A DNA stretch of 64,000 bases from Candidatus Cloacimonadota bacterium (GCA_023228125.1 JALOBT010000009.1:4032-68031), one strand, 5' to 3'; shown: positions 47,508-58,255, counted from the stretch's first letter. Made by a program: numbers and translations. Notes: generated by a model not told the origin, from the sequence alone.

Positions 47508-50500
47508 TTATTCCATTAACATCATTTTGCGGGTGCTGCTGTAAGCTCCGGCGGTAAAACGATAGAGGTAGATGCCGCTGGAGAGCGGATTCCCCTTGTC
47601 GTCACGGCCGTTGAAGACTAACTGGTAGCGTCCTGCAACCTGATCACAATTCACCAGACTACGCAGCAATTGGCCTTTCACGTTATAGACGGCAAGGCTT
47701 ACGTTCGCACTATCTTTGAGCTCGTAGCTGATGGTGGTTTCAGGGTTAAAGGGATTGGGATAGTTGCCCTTTAGAGCAGTAACTGCAATGGGCACAATCT
47801 CATCCTCATTGGCGGTAGGATTCATCACGAAGTTTACTGTGGTATTTTGATTTGGGGTCACGGTGATGTCTGCTTGGGTGAGAGTATCGTAGTATGCAGC
47901 GCTAGCGGTGATTGTGTAGATTCCGGCTGGTACGCTCATGATATAGGCACCGGCGCTGTTTGTAGTGGCGCTAAATCCACCACTGGCAGTAACTGTGGCA
48001 CCGGCAAGGCCCTGGTAGTTTGGTTTTCTCACCAGGCCCACGATATTGCCACTCACCACGGCTTTTATCAGAGAATTTGAGAGGGCGGGAGCAGAGATCA
48101 CATCGGCGGTGTACACGGCTTTTATAGCCCATTTGTAATTACCGTTCGGGATGGTGGTCCAGCCTTGATCCTCAAAGTTCAGAGTAGTGATTACTTCATC
48201 GCTTAGGCTCGTCCAGGAGCTTTCGTTGTTTTCCTGTCCCACGGTAAGGCGCCAGGCTTTGTAGCCTATCAGAGTGCGGTTTGTGCCTCTTAAAGGAGTG
48301 ATAGGGCTGCTGTTTATGCTCTGGGAAGCTGTGGGTTCTGCGCCTGCAAGACGCACGTTTCTTGCGAAGTTACCAATGTAGAGATTATCAATGAACCATT
48401 CATTCCACAGGCCATCATTTGTATCTGGGTCTTGGGCCTGGAAGGCCATTTTGACTTGCATTCCGGCATAGGCTGCCAGATCGATCGTAATGGGAAGCTC
48501 GTAATGGTTTTGCCCATCTGCGCCGGAAGAGGCATCCCAGAGCACAGTCCAGGTGCTGCCACCATCGCTGGAGATTTTCACATAATAATGCCCACCTTCG
48601 GGAGTACCGAGCTTGGCATAGGTATCAAAACTAAGATAGGCATCTGGCGGGCAATTGAAGGAGGGAGTGAACAGCCACTCATCCTGATGGGTGTAATCCC
48701 ACCACAGACCGGCCTGCTTGCTTCCCTGGGTAGGTGCCACATTGCCGCTGCCGGAGATATTGATGGTGCCAAAATTGCACCAGGTGGGAAATACACCTAT
48801 GGGATTGATAGCACCGGCATTGGTGATAATCTGAGACCAGGCTGTGGGTGGGAAAGTGGTGCCTTCAAAGCTTTCGGTGATCTCAATGGAGTTTGGATCC
48901 GGAGCATGCCAAGCAAGATTCACAGCGTTGAAGGCTACGTTCACTTCTGCCTCCACGGAGTTCGGAGCGTAGGCAATCTCGCTGAGGGCGATATTACCCA
49001 TATCATGGTTAGTTCCACCCACAGCAATGGTTCCGCTGGTGGAGCTATAGCCCGCAGCGGAAATGGTATAAGTATAGCTTTGGTCTGCAAAAACGGTGGG
49101 GAGGGCAAAGCTGCCGTTGCTGGCAGAAGAGCCACTGTAGTTTTCATAACCAATCAGATTGATCATGGCTCCGGCAATCCCGCCTCCGGTATCGCTGGCC
49201 AGGATGTTGCCTGTAACAGCAACCTGAGCCATGAGGTTCATAGTCACGTTCAGCTCTTCGGTTTCACCTCCCTCCAGCGTGATATTTAAGCTTTGGCTTA
49301 CATAGCTATGACGGCTGAAGTTTACGGTAAAATCGTTTGGCAATATATTGCTAATGGCAAATTGACCTTGGGCATCGGTCTCGGCAGTGTATAAACGCGC
49401 GTCCACGTTTACCAGCACACCGGCCAGGGGACTGCCACCTTCATTCTGCACAGTGCCGGTGATGTGTCCCACACCATCTGGAAGCAGGAAGAAACGGATA
49501 TTGGAACGATTCGTAGAACTGGTGCCCGAGCTGGCGCTGCTGCCATTGGAAGTGTCGCTCTGGAAACGCAGGGAACTTGGATAATCTGTGGCAGAGCAAT
49601 AAACCAAAGCATTGTTGGTATAGGATCCCAAAATTACATCGGTAGAGATATCAACGAGCAGATTTGAGCTGCCATCCCATAAGAAAGGCTCGTCAAAGCC
49701 ATGGATATTCCAACCTTGATTGGGCAAGAATGAAGCTCTCTGCCACACAGTGGTATATGCACCACCCTGAAAAGTACTGCCAAGAGCTTGCAGGTTTGTA
49801 TGCTTCAGACGAATAGTGAAATTTGGCATGGGCCTGCATTCATTCAGATCCAGAACGTTGAAAGCAAGAGCGGAGATCATTCCGGGAATGGCTCCGTCAG
49901 CATAAAAATCGTCAGCTTTGTAAAGAAATTGTTGACGGAAGGCTTTATACCAGGTTCCATAAGGAGTAGGGGGACCAGTGGAGGTGTTTGCGTCATAGTC
50001 GGTGCCGATTTCTACCACCAGCAGGTTTGCATCCATTACGTTCACAGAGTAGGGAGCTGTCTCGTTGTTGTTGGGATTTCCATCTCCGGCTGCCTCTACT
50101 TTTCCCCAGATCTGGGTCTCACCGCTCACAGTGGGAGTCCAGGGAATGGTGAATTCGATGATCTGTTGAGGAGCTATAGTAGTGCCGGCTACGGAGCTCA
50201 GCTCCACAATGCCGGTCTGCATCAGTTTTACTGTATAGTCACTCACAGTGGTAATGCCAGTATTGCGCACAGACACCACATAAGGCTGTTCGCTTCCTAC
50301 AGATGGAGTAGCAGCACCGCTTAGTGAGATCGCAGCCAGGTCCAGGTGAAGGCTGGCATACGCCACTATATCATAAATGTACCAGTAGTTGTAATTAAAA
50401 GTGGTCTCTCCGTGAGAACGGAACTTTAGCTGGATGGTCTGCCCGGCAAAAGGAGCCAGGGATAAAGTTAGGTTTTCCCCGCCTGTTACTCCCCAATCGC

Positions 50501-50855
50501 CCTCTGCGCTATAAGACCACAGGACATTAGAGACACCTCCTGCCACCGCGATGATTTCAAAGGTTTCCGGGGGGTTGCCATGGCCGACGTAATCATTAAC
50601 GTAATGGCTCACGACCAAGTCTCCAGCACTTACTGGCACGATGATGTCTGGCGAAGTTGCGCAGAGATCGTAGTTTGTGGTTGAGGGTGACCAGCTCAAT
50701 TGCAGAGCACCTCCCGTAATCGACCAGTTGGAACCTAAGGTCCAACCCTGGTTTGTGTCAAAGGGCTCTGAATAAAAAGCACTTTGTCCCCAGGCAAAGG
50801 CCGCGACAAGCATAAACATGGCTACGAGCATTGCTTTTAGTAAACATTTTCTCAT
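47508..50855 (-). CDS. Giant modular secreted T9SS-sorted surface protein A
   Basis: The start at 50855 (AAGGAG 7 bases before) gives about 1115 residues with a signal peptide (RKCLLKAMLVAMFMLVAAFAWG). In order: a MAM/cleaved-adhesin-like jelly roll (25-165), a CARDB-like segment (170-270), an IGSGT-type module with GTWYKAFRQQFLYKADDFY (275-460), two carboxypeptidase-regulatory-like domains (460-625, e.g. GTVQNEGGSPLAGVLVNVDA), a fibronectin/jelly-roll region (630-880), a third regulatory-like domain (NIVGLVRKPNYQGLAGATV), and a C-terminal sorting domain (GNYPNPFNPETTISYEL, GIYLYRFTAG..RKMMLME). No enzymatic motif is seen; an adhesive or structural surface role is likely. Confidence 0.9.
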   Translation of the reverse strand: MRKCLLKAMLVAMFMLVAAFAWGQSAFYSEPFDTNQGWTLGSNWSITGGALQLSWSPSTTNYDLCATSPDIIVPVSAGDLVVSHYVNDYVGHGNPPETFEIIAVAGGVSNVLWSYSAEGDWGVTGGENLTLSLAPFAGQTIQLKFRSHGETTFNYNYWYIYDIVAYASLHLDLAAISLSGAATPSVGSEQPYVVSVRNTGITTVSDYTVKLMQTGIVELSSVAGTTIAPQQIIEFTIPWTPTVSGETQIWGKVEAAGDGNPNNNETAPYSVNVMDANLLVVEIGTDYDANTSTGPPTPYGTWYKAFRQQFLYKADDFYADGAIPGMISALAFNVLDLNECRPMPNFTIRLKHTNLQALGSTFQGGAYTTVWQRASFLPNQGWNIHGFDEPFLWDGSSNLLVDISTDVILGSYTNNALVYCSATDYPSSLRFQSDTSNGSSASSGTSSTNRSNIRFFLLPDGVGHITGTVQNEGGSPLAGVLVNVDARLYTAETDAQGQFAISNILPNDFTVNFSRHSYVSQSLNITLEGGETEELNVTMNLMAQVAVTGNILASDTGGGIAGAMINLIGYENYSGSSASNGSFALPTVFADQSYTYTISAAGYSSTSGTIAVGGTNHDMGNIALSEIAYAPNSVEAEVNVAFNAVNLAWHAPDPNSIEITESFEGTTFPPTAWSQIITNAGAINPIGVFPTWCNFGTINISGSGNVAPTQGSKQAGLWWDYTHQDEWLFTPSFNCPPDAYLSFDTYAKLGTPEGGHYYVKISSDGGSTWTVLWDASSGADGQNHYELPITIDLAAYAGMQVKMAFQAQDPDTNDGLWNEWFIDNLYIGNFARNVRLAGAEPTASQSINSSPITPLRGTNRTLIGYKAWRLTVGQENNESSWTSLSDEVITTLNFEDQGWTTIPNGNYKWAIKAVYTADVISAPALSNSLIKAVVSGNIVGLVRKPNYQGLAGATVTASGGFSATTNSAGAYIMSVPAGIYTITASAAYYDTLTQADITVTPNQNTTVNFVMNPTANEDEIVPIAVTALKGNYPNPFNPETTISYELKDSANVSLAVYNVKGQLLRSLVNCDQVAGRYQLVFNGRDDKGNPLSSGIYLYRFTAGAYSSTRKMMLME

Positions 50856-50998
50856 GTTAGCTCCTTGTTTGTTAAGCTTTGGACTATCCAATAGGCTCGG
50901 CTTGATTCCTTGGAAATCCAAACTTGTTCCAAATCTATTTTTCTAAGGCAAGACCTGTATATTCCGTCTTGTCTATCTTTCTATCATCACTTTATCCA
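50856..50998 (-). repeat. Upstream region shared between giant genes A and B
   Basis: About 140 bases upstream of gene A align with 58256-58400 upstream of gene B (CATGTTAGCTCCTTGTT, ATTCCTTG.AAA.CCAA, CTTGTC/CTTGCC..., TTATCCA). This suggests the genes were duplicated with their 5' regulatory DNA. No clear promoter was identified. Confidence 0.6.
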
Positions 50999-51140
50999 TG
51001 CTACCCGCAGAGACCACACATGGCCGCCGTCATTCTAAGGGCTAAACTGAATCCTGTAGTGCTATAAAGATAATACCACAACATACTCTCATGCATCATT
51101 CATTCCAAAGCTCTGTATTGAAGCTAAAATATTGGATTCG

Positions 51141-51489
51141 TTTGCGTCTCGTGTCGAACAAGACCAGAGCTCTTGAGAAAAAAAAGAAAGGCCTTGAGAA
51201 AAGCAGCTCCCAAGCTCAATTTGCCGAAAAGCCGCGGCGAAAAGGAGAGCAGGCTTGAAAAAGGGAGCACGTTTCGTGCTCTGCAGGCGAGAGGTCTGCA
51301 ATCCAGTAGCCCTCGTCTCTTCTTCGGTGTCCTCGGTGGTAAAAAGAATCCGTGTGATCCGTGTGATCTGTGCAAACCGTGTGATCCGTGTCAATCCGTC
51401 TAATCCGCACAATCCGTGTGACTATTCTTTTGTTTACTTCACACACCAGCTAAAGCTGATTGAGCGGCCGGCTAAAGCCAGCGTTACAG
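51141..51489. repeat. Composite multi-hairpin intergenic repeat, copy 3 (longest)
   Basis: This copy has the TCTCGTGTCGAACAAG block of copy 1, GCTCAATTTGCCGAAAAGCC of copy 2, GAGCACG/CGTGCTC, GCAGGC/GTCTGC, eight 9-bp ATCCGTGTG-like units (51348-51421), CAGCT/AGCTG and GGCT-AA-AGCC (51470-51479). The reading frames on both strands follow the repeat and are not genes. Confidence 0.75.
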
Positions 51490-51542
51490 ACTGCTATGTA
51501 TGACTTTAGGGGCAGATGGAGAAAGAGCTCAGACTCCAGTGC

Positions 51543-51603
51543 CATTCTATTCTATCCTATCCTATTCTATTCTATTCTATCTTATCTCACCCTATTCTAT
51601 CCT
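51543..51603 (+). repeat. CTATT pentanucleotide microsatellite
   Basis: About 12 units of CTATT/CTATC with two interruptions lie just downstream of the stop of gene B and its terminator. Confidence 0.9.
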
Positions 51604-51608
51604 CGAAG

Positions 51609-51640
51609 GAAAACCCCGGCCGAAGCCGGGGTTTTCGTAT
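51609..51640 (-). terminator. Terminator after giant gene B
   Basis: A 12-bp stem GAAAACCCCGGC / GCCGGGGTTTTC with a CGAA loop lies 35 bases past the stop codon. The stem ends in Ts on both strands. Confidence 0.8.
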
Positions 51641-51670
51641 GCTATTTTGGCAGATGGTCTGCCAAGAGAT

Positions 51671-54600
51671 TTATTCCATCAACATCATTTTACGGGTGCT
51701 GTGATAAGCTCCAGCGGTGAAGCGATAGAGATAAATGCCGCTGGAAAGCGGTTTTCCCATCTCGTCACGACCGTTGAAGACTAAGCGATAGGCTCCCGCA
51801 GCCTGATCTGCATTCACCAGACTACGTACCAATTGGCCTTTCGTATTGTACACGGCGAGGCGTACGTTTGCAGACTCCTTGAGCTCGTAGCTGATGGTGG
51901 TTTCAGGGTTGAAAGGATTGGGGTAATTGCCACGCAGGGCTGTTGCTGTAATGGGCACAATCTCATCTTCATTAGATACTGGAACCATCACGAAGTTTAC
52001 TGTGGTGTTTTGATTTGGGCTCACAGTGATGTCTTCATGGGTGAGAGTAGTGAAGTCCGTTGCGGCAGCAGTTACATTGTAGATTCCGGCCGGGACATTC
52101 ATGATATAGGCTCCCGCACTGTTTGTGGTGGCAGAAAATCCACCTTCAACTGTTACTATAGCGCCAGCAATGCCCTGGTTGTTTTCTTTTCTTACAAAGC
52201 CCACAATGTTGCCACTCAGCACTTCTTTTACCAGAGAATTTGAGAAAGCAGGAGCGGAGATCACACCGGCCGTGTATATGGCTTTTACAGCCCATTTGTA
52301 ATTGTTGTTGGGGATGGTGCTCCAGTCTTCATCCTCAAAGTTTAAGGTAGTGATCATTTCATCGGTGAGAGAGCTCCAGGAGCTTTCGTTGTTTTCCTGT
52401 CCCACCGTAAGACGCCAGAGCCTGTAACCTACCAGAGTGCGGTTTATGCTTCTGGCAGGACTGTTGAGGCTGCCTTTGTGTGGGTCATTAGCCCGGCTCA
52501 AGTGGCTTTCGGCATCTTCACGCACAGCCTGGGAGCTCTTGTTGATGGTCTTGGTGTCCGCCGCGAAGCGCACGATTTCTGCGAAGTTGCCAATGTAGAT
52601 ATTATCTATGAACCACTCATGCCACAAACCATCATCTGAATCAGAATCCACGGCATGGAAGGCCAGCTTCAATCCCAATCCAGCATAGGCAGATAGATCT
52701 ACTGTAACGGGAATCTCGTAGTGGTTTTGCCCATCTGCTCCAACAGAAGCATCCCACAAGGCAGTCCAGGTGCCGCCACCATCGCTGGAGACTTTCACGT
52801 AGTAATGTCCACCATCGGGAGTACCCAGCTTGGCATAGGTATCGAAGCTAAGATAAGCATCTGGAGGGCAATTGAAGGCAGGAGTAAGCAGCCACTCATC
52901 CTGATGATTGTAATCCCACCACACGCCAGCCTGTTTTGTGCCTTCTGGAGGTACCACGTTGCCGGTGCCGGAGATATTGATGGTGCCAAATTTGCACCAG
53001 GTGGGATATACACCTATGGGATTGATAGGGCCGGTATTGGTGATGATCTGAGACCAATCTGTGGGCGGGAAAGCGGTGCCCTCGAAGCCTTCGGTGATTT
53101 CGACAGCGTTCGGATCCGGAGCATTCCAAACAAGATTTACACCGTTGAAGGCTGCGTTCAGTTCTGCCTCCACAGAGTTCGGGGCATAGGCAATTTCGGT
53201 AAGGGTGATATTGCCCATATTGTGGTGAGTTCCGCCTACATCAATGGTTCCGCTGGTAGAGGTATAGCCCGCCGCTGAGATGCTGTAAGCGTAGCTGTGT
53301 TCTGCAAATACGGTGGGAATAGTGAAGCTGCCGTTACCGAGCGAGCTACCACTGTAGTTCTCATAACCAACGAGGTTGATAATGGCTCCGGCAATTCCGC
53401 CACCGGTATCACTGGCCAGGATGGTGCCGGTAACATCTACCTGAGCCATGAGATTCATGGTCACGTTCATTACTTCGGTTTCATCTTCTTCCAGGGTGAT
53501 ATCTATAGTTTGAGTGACATAGCCGTGGCGGCTGAGGGTGACCACATAATCGTTTGGCAAGACATTGGGAATGGTGAATTGCCCCTGGACATCGGTCACG
53601 GTAGTATAAGCGCGAACGTCCACGTGCACCTGTACACCGGCCAGAGGGCTGGCATCTGCACCCAGCACAGTGCCGGTGATGTGTCCCACGCCACCAGGGA
53701 TCACGACAAAGGTGGTTTTGGGGAAGATTCCGGTCGTGCTGCCGCCGGAGGGATTGGCAGGATCATATTCGGTGCTGTCGCTGTACATATTGCGCGAGCG
53801 GTTGCTGCCCACGGTTTGAGTTTTGAAGAGGTCACTGGAGCTGTAATATCCGCCATCCAGAGGACGGTTTATCATCATCACCAGATTTCCACCATCCAGA
53901 TGCATATAGGGCTCGGGGAAGGTGATGGTGATTATATTTTCACCAGAGGGGAAATCCACAAAGCCATCAAAGACCTGGGTCAATTGGCCTGAAGGAATCC
54001 AGTCTGCGGCCAGATCGGTCTGAGTTGTACTGCCCAACCAGATCTTGGTGGCCATGCCAGTCAAGTTTGAACTGAATTGATTGTAGAGCCTCAGCCCTGT
54101 AATCATTCCCACAAAGTTGCTCATTTCGTCTATGCTATAGATGGTTTCAAAGAGCGAACTTCTGTAGAAGAAGTCCATCGGCATGCGGTCAGTTTGCCCT
54201 CCATCGCCAATGGTGATGTCATTTACACCGGTACCGCTCAGGGCTATAGTATGAGTATCACGGGAGTTGGCGCTGCGCAGGCTGCTTTTGCCGCCTATCA
54301 CATGACGGTTATCCTGATCGTCTGTGATGGTCACTATAGCCGTATCCTCACTCAGGGTGCTGGGGGTGTAAGTAACGGTAAATACGGCAGTTTCCGCAGT
54401 TTCCAGAGCGGCAGGGAAGGTAGGCAGATTGCTGAGCGCAAAGGTGCCACTGCCGGCAATGCTGATATTGGTGATGCCCAAAGAGCCACCACCGGCATTG
54501 ATGATGGTGAAGCTTTTGCTGCGGCTGCCACCCAGATTCGTATCACCAAAGGCATGCGAGCCGGGGCTGACTATACACAGCGGGTCTCCGCCAGCAGGAA

Positions 54601-57600
54601 CCATGAAGAAGCGGATATTGGAGCGATTCGTGGAAACTGTGCCCGTGCTTCCGCTGCTGCCACTGGCAGAGTCAGTCTGGAAACGCAGGGAACTATTGAA
54701 ATCAGTGGTAGAATAATAAGCCGAAGCATTATAGGAATAGCTTCCTGCAATCTGATCGGTAACAATTTCAACGATCACATTTGAGGTGCCATTCCAGAAG
54801 AAAGGCATGTCAAAGCCGTGAATATTCCAAGCAAGCTCTGGCATGAACGAAGGTCTTTGCCACACAGTGGTATATTCGCCAGTTTCAAAAGTGCTGCTAA
54901 GAGCCGTCTGGTCTGTTTCTTTCATACGAATGGTGTAATTCGTCATGGCCTGGCAAGTGTTTAGGTTCTCCACATTGAAAGAAACACCGGAAATCATTCC
55001 GGGGATTCCTCCGGCTGTGTAGAACTCGTCTGCTCTGAACAGGTACTGCTCACGGAAAGCCCTGTACCAGGTTCCATAGGGGGAAGGAGCACCAGATGTG
55101 GTGTTGGTGGTGGTGCCGTCGCCGATTCCAACCACCAAAAGACCTGCTTCCATCACGGTGACAGTCATGGGCCCGGTTTCGTCATTTGAAGGAATTAAGT
55201 CTTGCGGGAGCACCACTTTGCCATAGACTTCGATAGTACCTGTCTCGGCAGGGATCCAGTTCAAGGTCACATCAAGCTCTTGATTTACAGCGATAGCAGG
55301 GCCGGATACAGAGACAAGTTCGGTGTCCCCGGACATCATTTTCACGGTGTAAGCACCTGCTGCTTGAGCTGCGGTACCGGTGTTTTTCACCCTGACAATA
55401 TATCCAGAAGCGGTTCCCACAGAAGGGGTGGTGCTTCCGCTAATGGTCAATGCAGACATATCATAGGGCTGTATGCGAACGATATTTGAGAGGGCCGGAC
55501 TTGACATCACATTGCCTGTGTACACTGCTTTCACGGCGTATCTATACACGCCAAAAGGCAGAGTGCCCCAGGCGTTGTCCACATATTCGGCAGGAGTAAT
55601 GGCAGATGTGGTCAGCGTGGTCCAGTTAGCTTCATTACCCTGGTCATCATCCAGAAGTCGATAGACCTTGTAACCCATCAGAGAGCGGTCCGGATCTGTA
55701 TCAGCAGCATGGCTATATGTGGATCTGATCCCGCTTGCAGCCAGACTGCCTTCGGTGATACCCCTGGCTGGGGCTACGATGGGGGTCAGCTTTTTGCCCC
55801 GAGCGGGAGCGCCAAAGCCAGCATAACCCCGGATGCTCCAGTTGTAAATCAGATCTGGATTGAGCTCTGTCAAAGTGGCCCATTCGCCCTGGAAAAACAT
55901 CATATTGCTGAAGCCATCAACGACTTGGCCAGAACTGCAGCCGGCCGGGTGACCTCCGGTAACCAGGCAGCGATAACCAAACCACAGCTCTTCATTACCG
56001 GTGATGGCTACAGGAGTGTCCAGCATCACGGTGTTCCACTGTGCAGGTATCGCTGTAAAGGGTTGATCAACTACCATGTTTGCAGGAGCGGCGGGGGTTC
56101 CGCCAGTCCACACCCGGATGGAGAATTGGCCGGCTTGGGCCGGCCATACTTTTACCGCCTGGAGGCTGGTGCCCACGTGATCCAACAGCGCATTGCCGGG
56201 GAAACGTATGGCTACGTCAAAATCAGCCGCAGCTCCGGTGCCAATGTTGTTTGTGCTGTCACCATTGTCATAGTGCAACCAAGCCTCCTCTCCCGCTGCA
56301 GGTTCATTCCAGGTGACCGTAACACTGTTGCCATCAACGGCTTCGGTGGCCAGTACTCCGCTGGCAGGATAGGCTACTTCGTTTACCATCACATCACCCA
56401 TATTAACCGGTGTCGTGCCAACCACCTGCTGTCCGGGAAGTTGCGCATAACCATCGGCAGTGATAATATAATTATAAGTATGGTTGGCATATACGTTTGG
56501 CACAGTAAATTGGCCGGAGGCATTGGTGGTGGCCTCATAAGACTGATAACCGCTGAAAGCTATGGTAGCGCCTGCAATGCCGAGGGTGGGAGCATCGCTG
56601 CCCACAATGCGGCCGGTTACGCTTACCGAGGCAGATGGGATCATTACTATATCTACTGTGGTAGCTTCATCTTCCACAATGTTGAAGGGGATGGTCCGTT
56701 CATCATAACCGACCTTATGAGCCACAAGGGTCTGAGCTCCCTGTGGAACATGGGGGAAGCTGTACTGACCCGTAGTGGAAGAAACGGTATGAAAGATGGT
56801 GTTATTGATACTAATCTCTACACCAGATAAAGCACTGCCAGAGGCAGTAACGGTGCCGGAAAGTGATCCCATACCCTCTATAATCATAAAGAAGCGGGTA
56901 TTGGAGCGAGCGCTTAAAGTGGAGCCTGTGGTTCCGGTGCTGCCATTGGCACTATCACTCTGGAAACGCGAAGAGCTGATAAAAGGAGTGGTGGAATAAT
57001 AAACCAAAGCATTGCGTTGATAGTCTCCTGCTACCACATCGGTAACTATTTCGACGATCAGATTTGAGGCGCCATTCCAAAAGAAGGGTACGTCAAAGCT
57101 GTGGACATTCCAATCCGCCTCAGGCATGAACGAATCTCTCTGCCACACAGTGGTATATTCACCTGCTTCGAAGGAACTGCTAAGGGCCGTTTGGTCTGTA
57201 TGCTTCAGGCGAATTCTGTAGTTCGTCATGGCTGTGCATTGTCCCAGGCTCTGCACATTGAAGGCAAGAGCAGAAATTAGTCCCGGAGCTGCGCCCGCAG
57301 CATAAAATTCGTCAGCTCTGTATAGAAACTGTTGACGGAAAGCCCTGTACCAGGTGCCGTAAGGCGCAGGAGAACCTGTATCCCCGTTGACAGCGGTGCC
57401 GGTGCCGATTTCGGCCACCAGCAGGCCTGTCTCCATTACGCTTACAATGAGGGGAGTTGTTTCGTTGTTGTTGGGATTTTCATCGCCAGCCGCCACGACT
57501 TTACCCCAAATCTGCGTTTCGCCGAGCACGGTGGGAGTCCAGGGAATGGTGTATGCTATGATTCCCTGAGGGGCGATGGAGGTGCCATTTGCAGAGCCCA

Positions 57601-58255
57601 GCTCCACATTACCGGTCTGCATCAGCTTCACCGAATAGTTACTTACAGTGGAAAGGCCGGTATTGCGCACGGTCACCACATAAGGCTGTTCGCTATTAAT
57701 TGAAGGGGTAGAGCTACCGCTTAGTGAGATCGCAGCCAGGTCTGTGTTCAGGCTGGCATAGGCTTTGATATCATAAATGTACCAGTAGTTGAAATTAAAA
57801 GTGGATCCTCCGTGAGCACGGAACTTCAATTGAATGGTTTGACCGGCAAAAGGTGCGAGAGATAAAGTCAAATCCTGTCCACCATCTGCTCCCCAGCTCA
57901 CATCTGTGCTATATGTCCATAAGACAGTGGAGATGCCACCCGCAACAGCAATGATTTCGAAGGTTTCGGGTGGTGTGCCTTGCCCGCCGTATTCATTGAG
58001 GTATTGGCTCACAACCATGTCTCCAGCAGTCAAAGGAACTACAATATCTGGCGAGGTCGCCGATAGATCGTAGTCCGTGATTGAAGGTGACCAGCTTAAT
58101 TGTAGAGAGCCTCCCGTTATCGACCAGTTGGAATCTAAAGTCCAGCCTTGACCTAGGTCAAAAGGCTCTTCATAAAAGAGACTCTGCCCCCAGGCAAAGG
58201 CGGCGGCAGCTATAAATATGGCCAAGAGGATTGCTTTAAGCAAACACTTTTTCAT
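51671..58255 (-). CDS. Giant modular secreted T9SS-sorted surface protein B
   Basis: The 2194-residue protein has a signal peptide (KKCLLKAILLAIFIAAAAFAWG) and starts after AAGGAG. N-terminal jelly roll, CARDB, IGSGT module (GTWYRAFRQQFLYRADEFY near 300) and two regulatory-like domains parallel protein A. An extra roughly 1000-residue stretch follows: a fibronectin/jelly-roll region, a second CARDB and IGSGT module (near 1060), a HYDIN/ASPM-SPD2-like domain (SPGSHAFGDTNLGGSRSKSF), and a third IGSGT module (FFYRSSLFETIYS near 1358). The remaining C-terminal part is again nearly that of protein A, ending in the sorting domain GNYPNPFNPETTISYEL and RKMMLME. It is a probable surface adhesin-like protein; no catalytic motif is seen. 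Confidence 0.9.
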   Translation of the reverse strand: MKKCLLKAILLAIFIAAAAFAWGQSLFYEEPFDLGQGWTLDSNWSITGGSLQLSWSPSITDYDLSATSPDIVVPLTAGDMVVSQYLNEYGGQGTPPETFEIIAVAGGISTVLWTYSTDVSWGADGGQDLTLSLAPFAGQTIQLKFRAHGGSTFNFNYWYIYDIKAYASLNTDLAAISLSGSSTPSINSEQPYVVTVRNTGLSTVSNYSVKLMQTGNVELGSANGTSIAPQGIIAYTIPWTPTVLGETQIWGKVVAAGDENPNNNETTPLIVSVMETGLLVAEIGTGTAVNGDTGSPAPYGTWYRAFRQQFLYRADEFYAAGAAPGLISALAFNVQSLGQCTAMTNYRIRLKHTDQTALSSSFEAGEYTTVWQRDSFMPEADWNVHSFDVPFFWNGASNLIVEIVTDVVAGDYQRNALVYYSTTPFISSSRFQSDSANGSTGTTGSTLSARSNTRFFMIIEGMGSLSGTVTASGSALSGVEISINNTIFHTVSSTTGQYSFPHVPQGAQTLVAHKVGYDERTIPFNIVEDEATTVDIVMIPSASVSVTGRIVGSDAPTLGIAGATIAFSGYQSYEATTNASGQFTVPNVYANHTYNYIITADGYAQLPGQQVVGTTPVNMGDVMVNEVAYPASGVLATEAVDGNSVTVTWNEPAAGEEAWLHYDNGDSTNNIGTGAAADFDVAIRFPGNALLDHVGTSLQAVKVWPAQAGQFSIRVWTGGTPAAPANMVVDQPFTAIPAQWNTVMLDTPVAITGNEELWFGYRCLVTGGHPAGCSSGQVVDGFSNMMFFQGEWATLTELNPDLIYNWSIRGYAGFGAPARGKKLTPIVAPARGITEGSLAASGIRSTYSHAADTDPDRSLMGYKVYRLLDDDQGNEANWTTLTTSAITPAEYVDNAWGTLPFGVYRYAVKAVYTGNVMSSPALSNIVRIQPYDMSALTISGSTTPSVGTASGYIVRVKNTGTAAQAAGAYTVKMMSGDTELVSVSGPAIAVNQELDVTLNWIPAETGTIEVYGKVVLPQDLIPSNDETGPMTVTVMEAGLLVVGIGDGTTTNTTSGAPSPYGTWYRAFREQYLFRADEFYTAGGIPGMISGVSFNVENLNTCQAMTNYTIRMKETDQTALSSTFETGEYTTVWQRPSFMPELAWNIHGFDMPFFWNGTSNVIVEIVTDQIAGSYSYNASAYYSTTDFNSSLRFQTDSASGSSGSTGTVSTNRSNIRFFMVPAGGDPLCIVSPGSHAFGDTNLGGSRSKSFTIINAGGGSLGITNISIAGSGTFALSNLPTFPAALETAETAVFTVTYTPSTLSEDTAIVTITDDQDNRHVIGGKSSLRSANSRDTHTIALSGTGVNDITIGDGGQTDRMPMDFFYRSSLFETIYSIDEMSNFVGMITGLRLYNQFSSNLTGMATKIWLGSTTQTDLAADWIPSGQLTQVFDGFVDFPSGENIITITFPEPYMHLDGGNLVMMINRPLDGGYYSSSDLFKTQTVGSNRSRNMYSDSTEYDPANPSGGSTTGIFPKTTFVVIPGGVGHITGTVLGADASPLAGVQVHVDVRAYTTVTDVQGQFTIPNVLPNDYVVTLSRHGYVTQTIDITLEEDETEVMNVTMNLMAQVDVTGTILASDTGGGIAGAIINLVGYENYSGSSLGNGSFTIPTVFAEHSYAYSISAAGYTSTSGTIDVGGTHHNMGNITLTEIAYAPNSVEAELNAAFNGVNLVWNAPDPNAVEITEGFEGTAFPPTDWSQIITNTGPINPIGVYPTWCKFGTINISGTGNVVPPEGTKQAGVWWDYNHQDEWLLTPAFNCPPDAYLSFDTYAKLGTPDGGHYYVKVSSDGGGTWTALWDASVGADGQNHYEIPVTVDLSAYAGLGLKLAFHAVDSDSDDGLWHEWFIDNIYIGNFAEIVRFAADTKTINKSSQAVREDAESHLSRANDPHKGSLNSPARSINRTLVGYRLWRLTVGQENNESSWSSLTDEMITTLNFEDEDWSTIPNNNYKWAVKAIYTAGVISAPAFSNSLVKEVLSGNIVGFVRKENNQGIAGAIVTVEGGFSATTNSAGAYIMNVPAGIYNVTAAATDFTTLTHEDITVSPNQNTTVNFVMVPVSNEDEIVPITATALRGNYPNPFNPETTISYELKESANVRLAVYNTKGQLVRSLVNADQAAGAYRLVFNGRDEMGKPLSSGIYLYRFTAGAYHSTRKMMLME

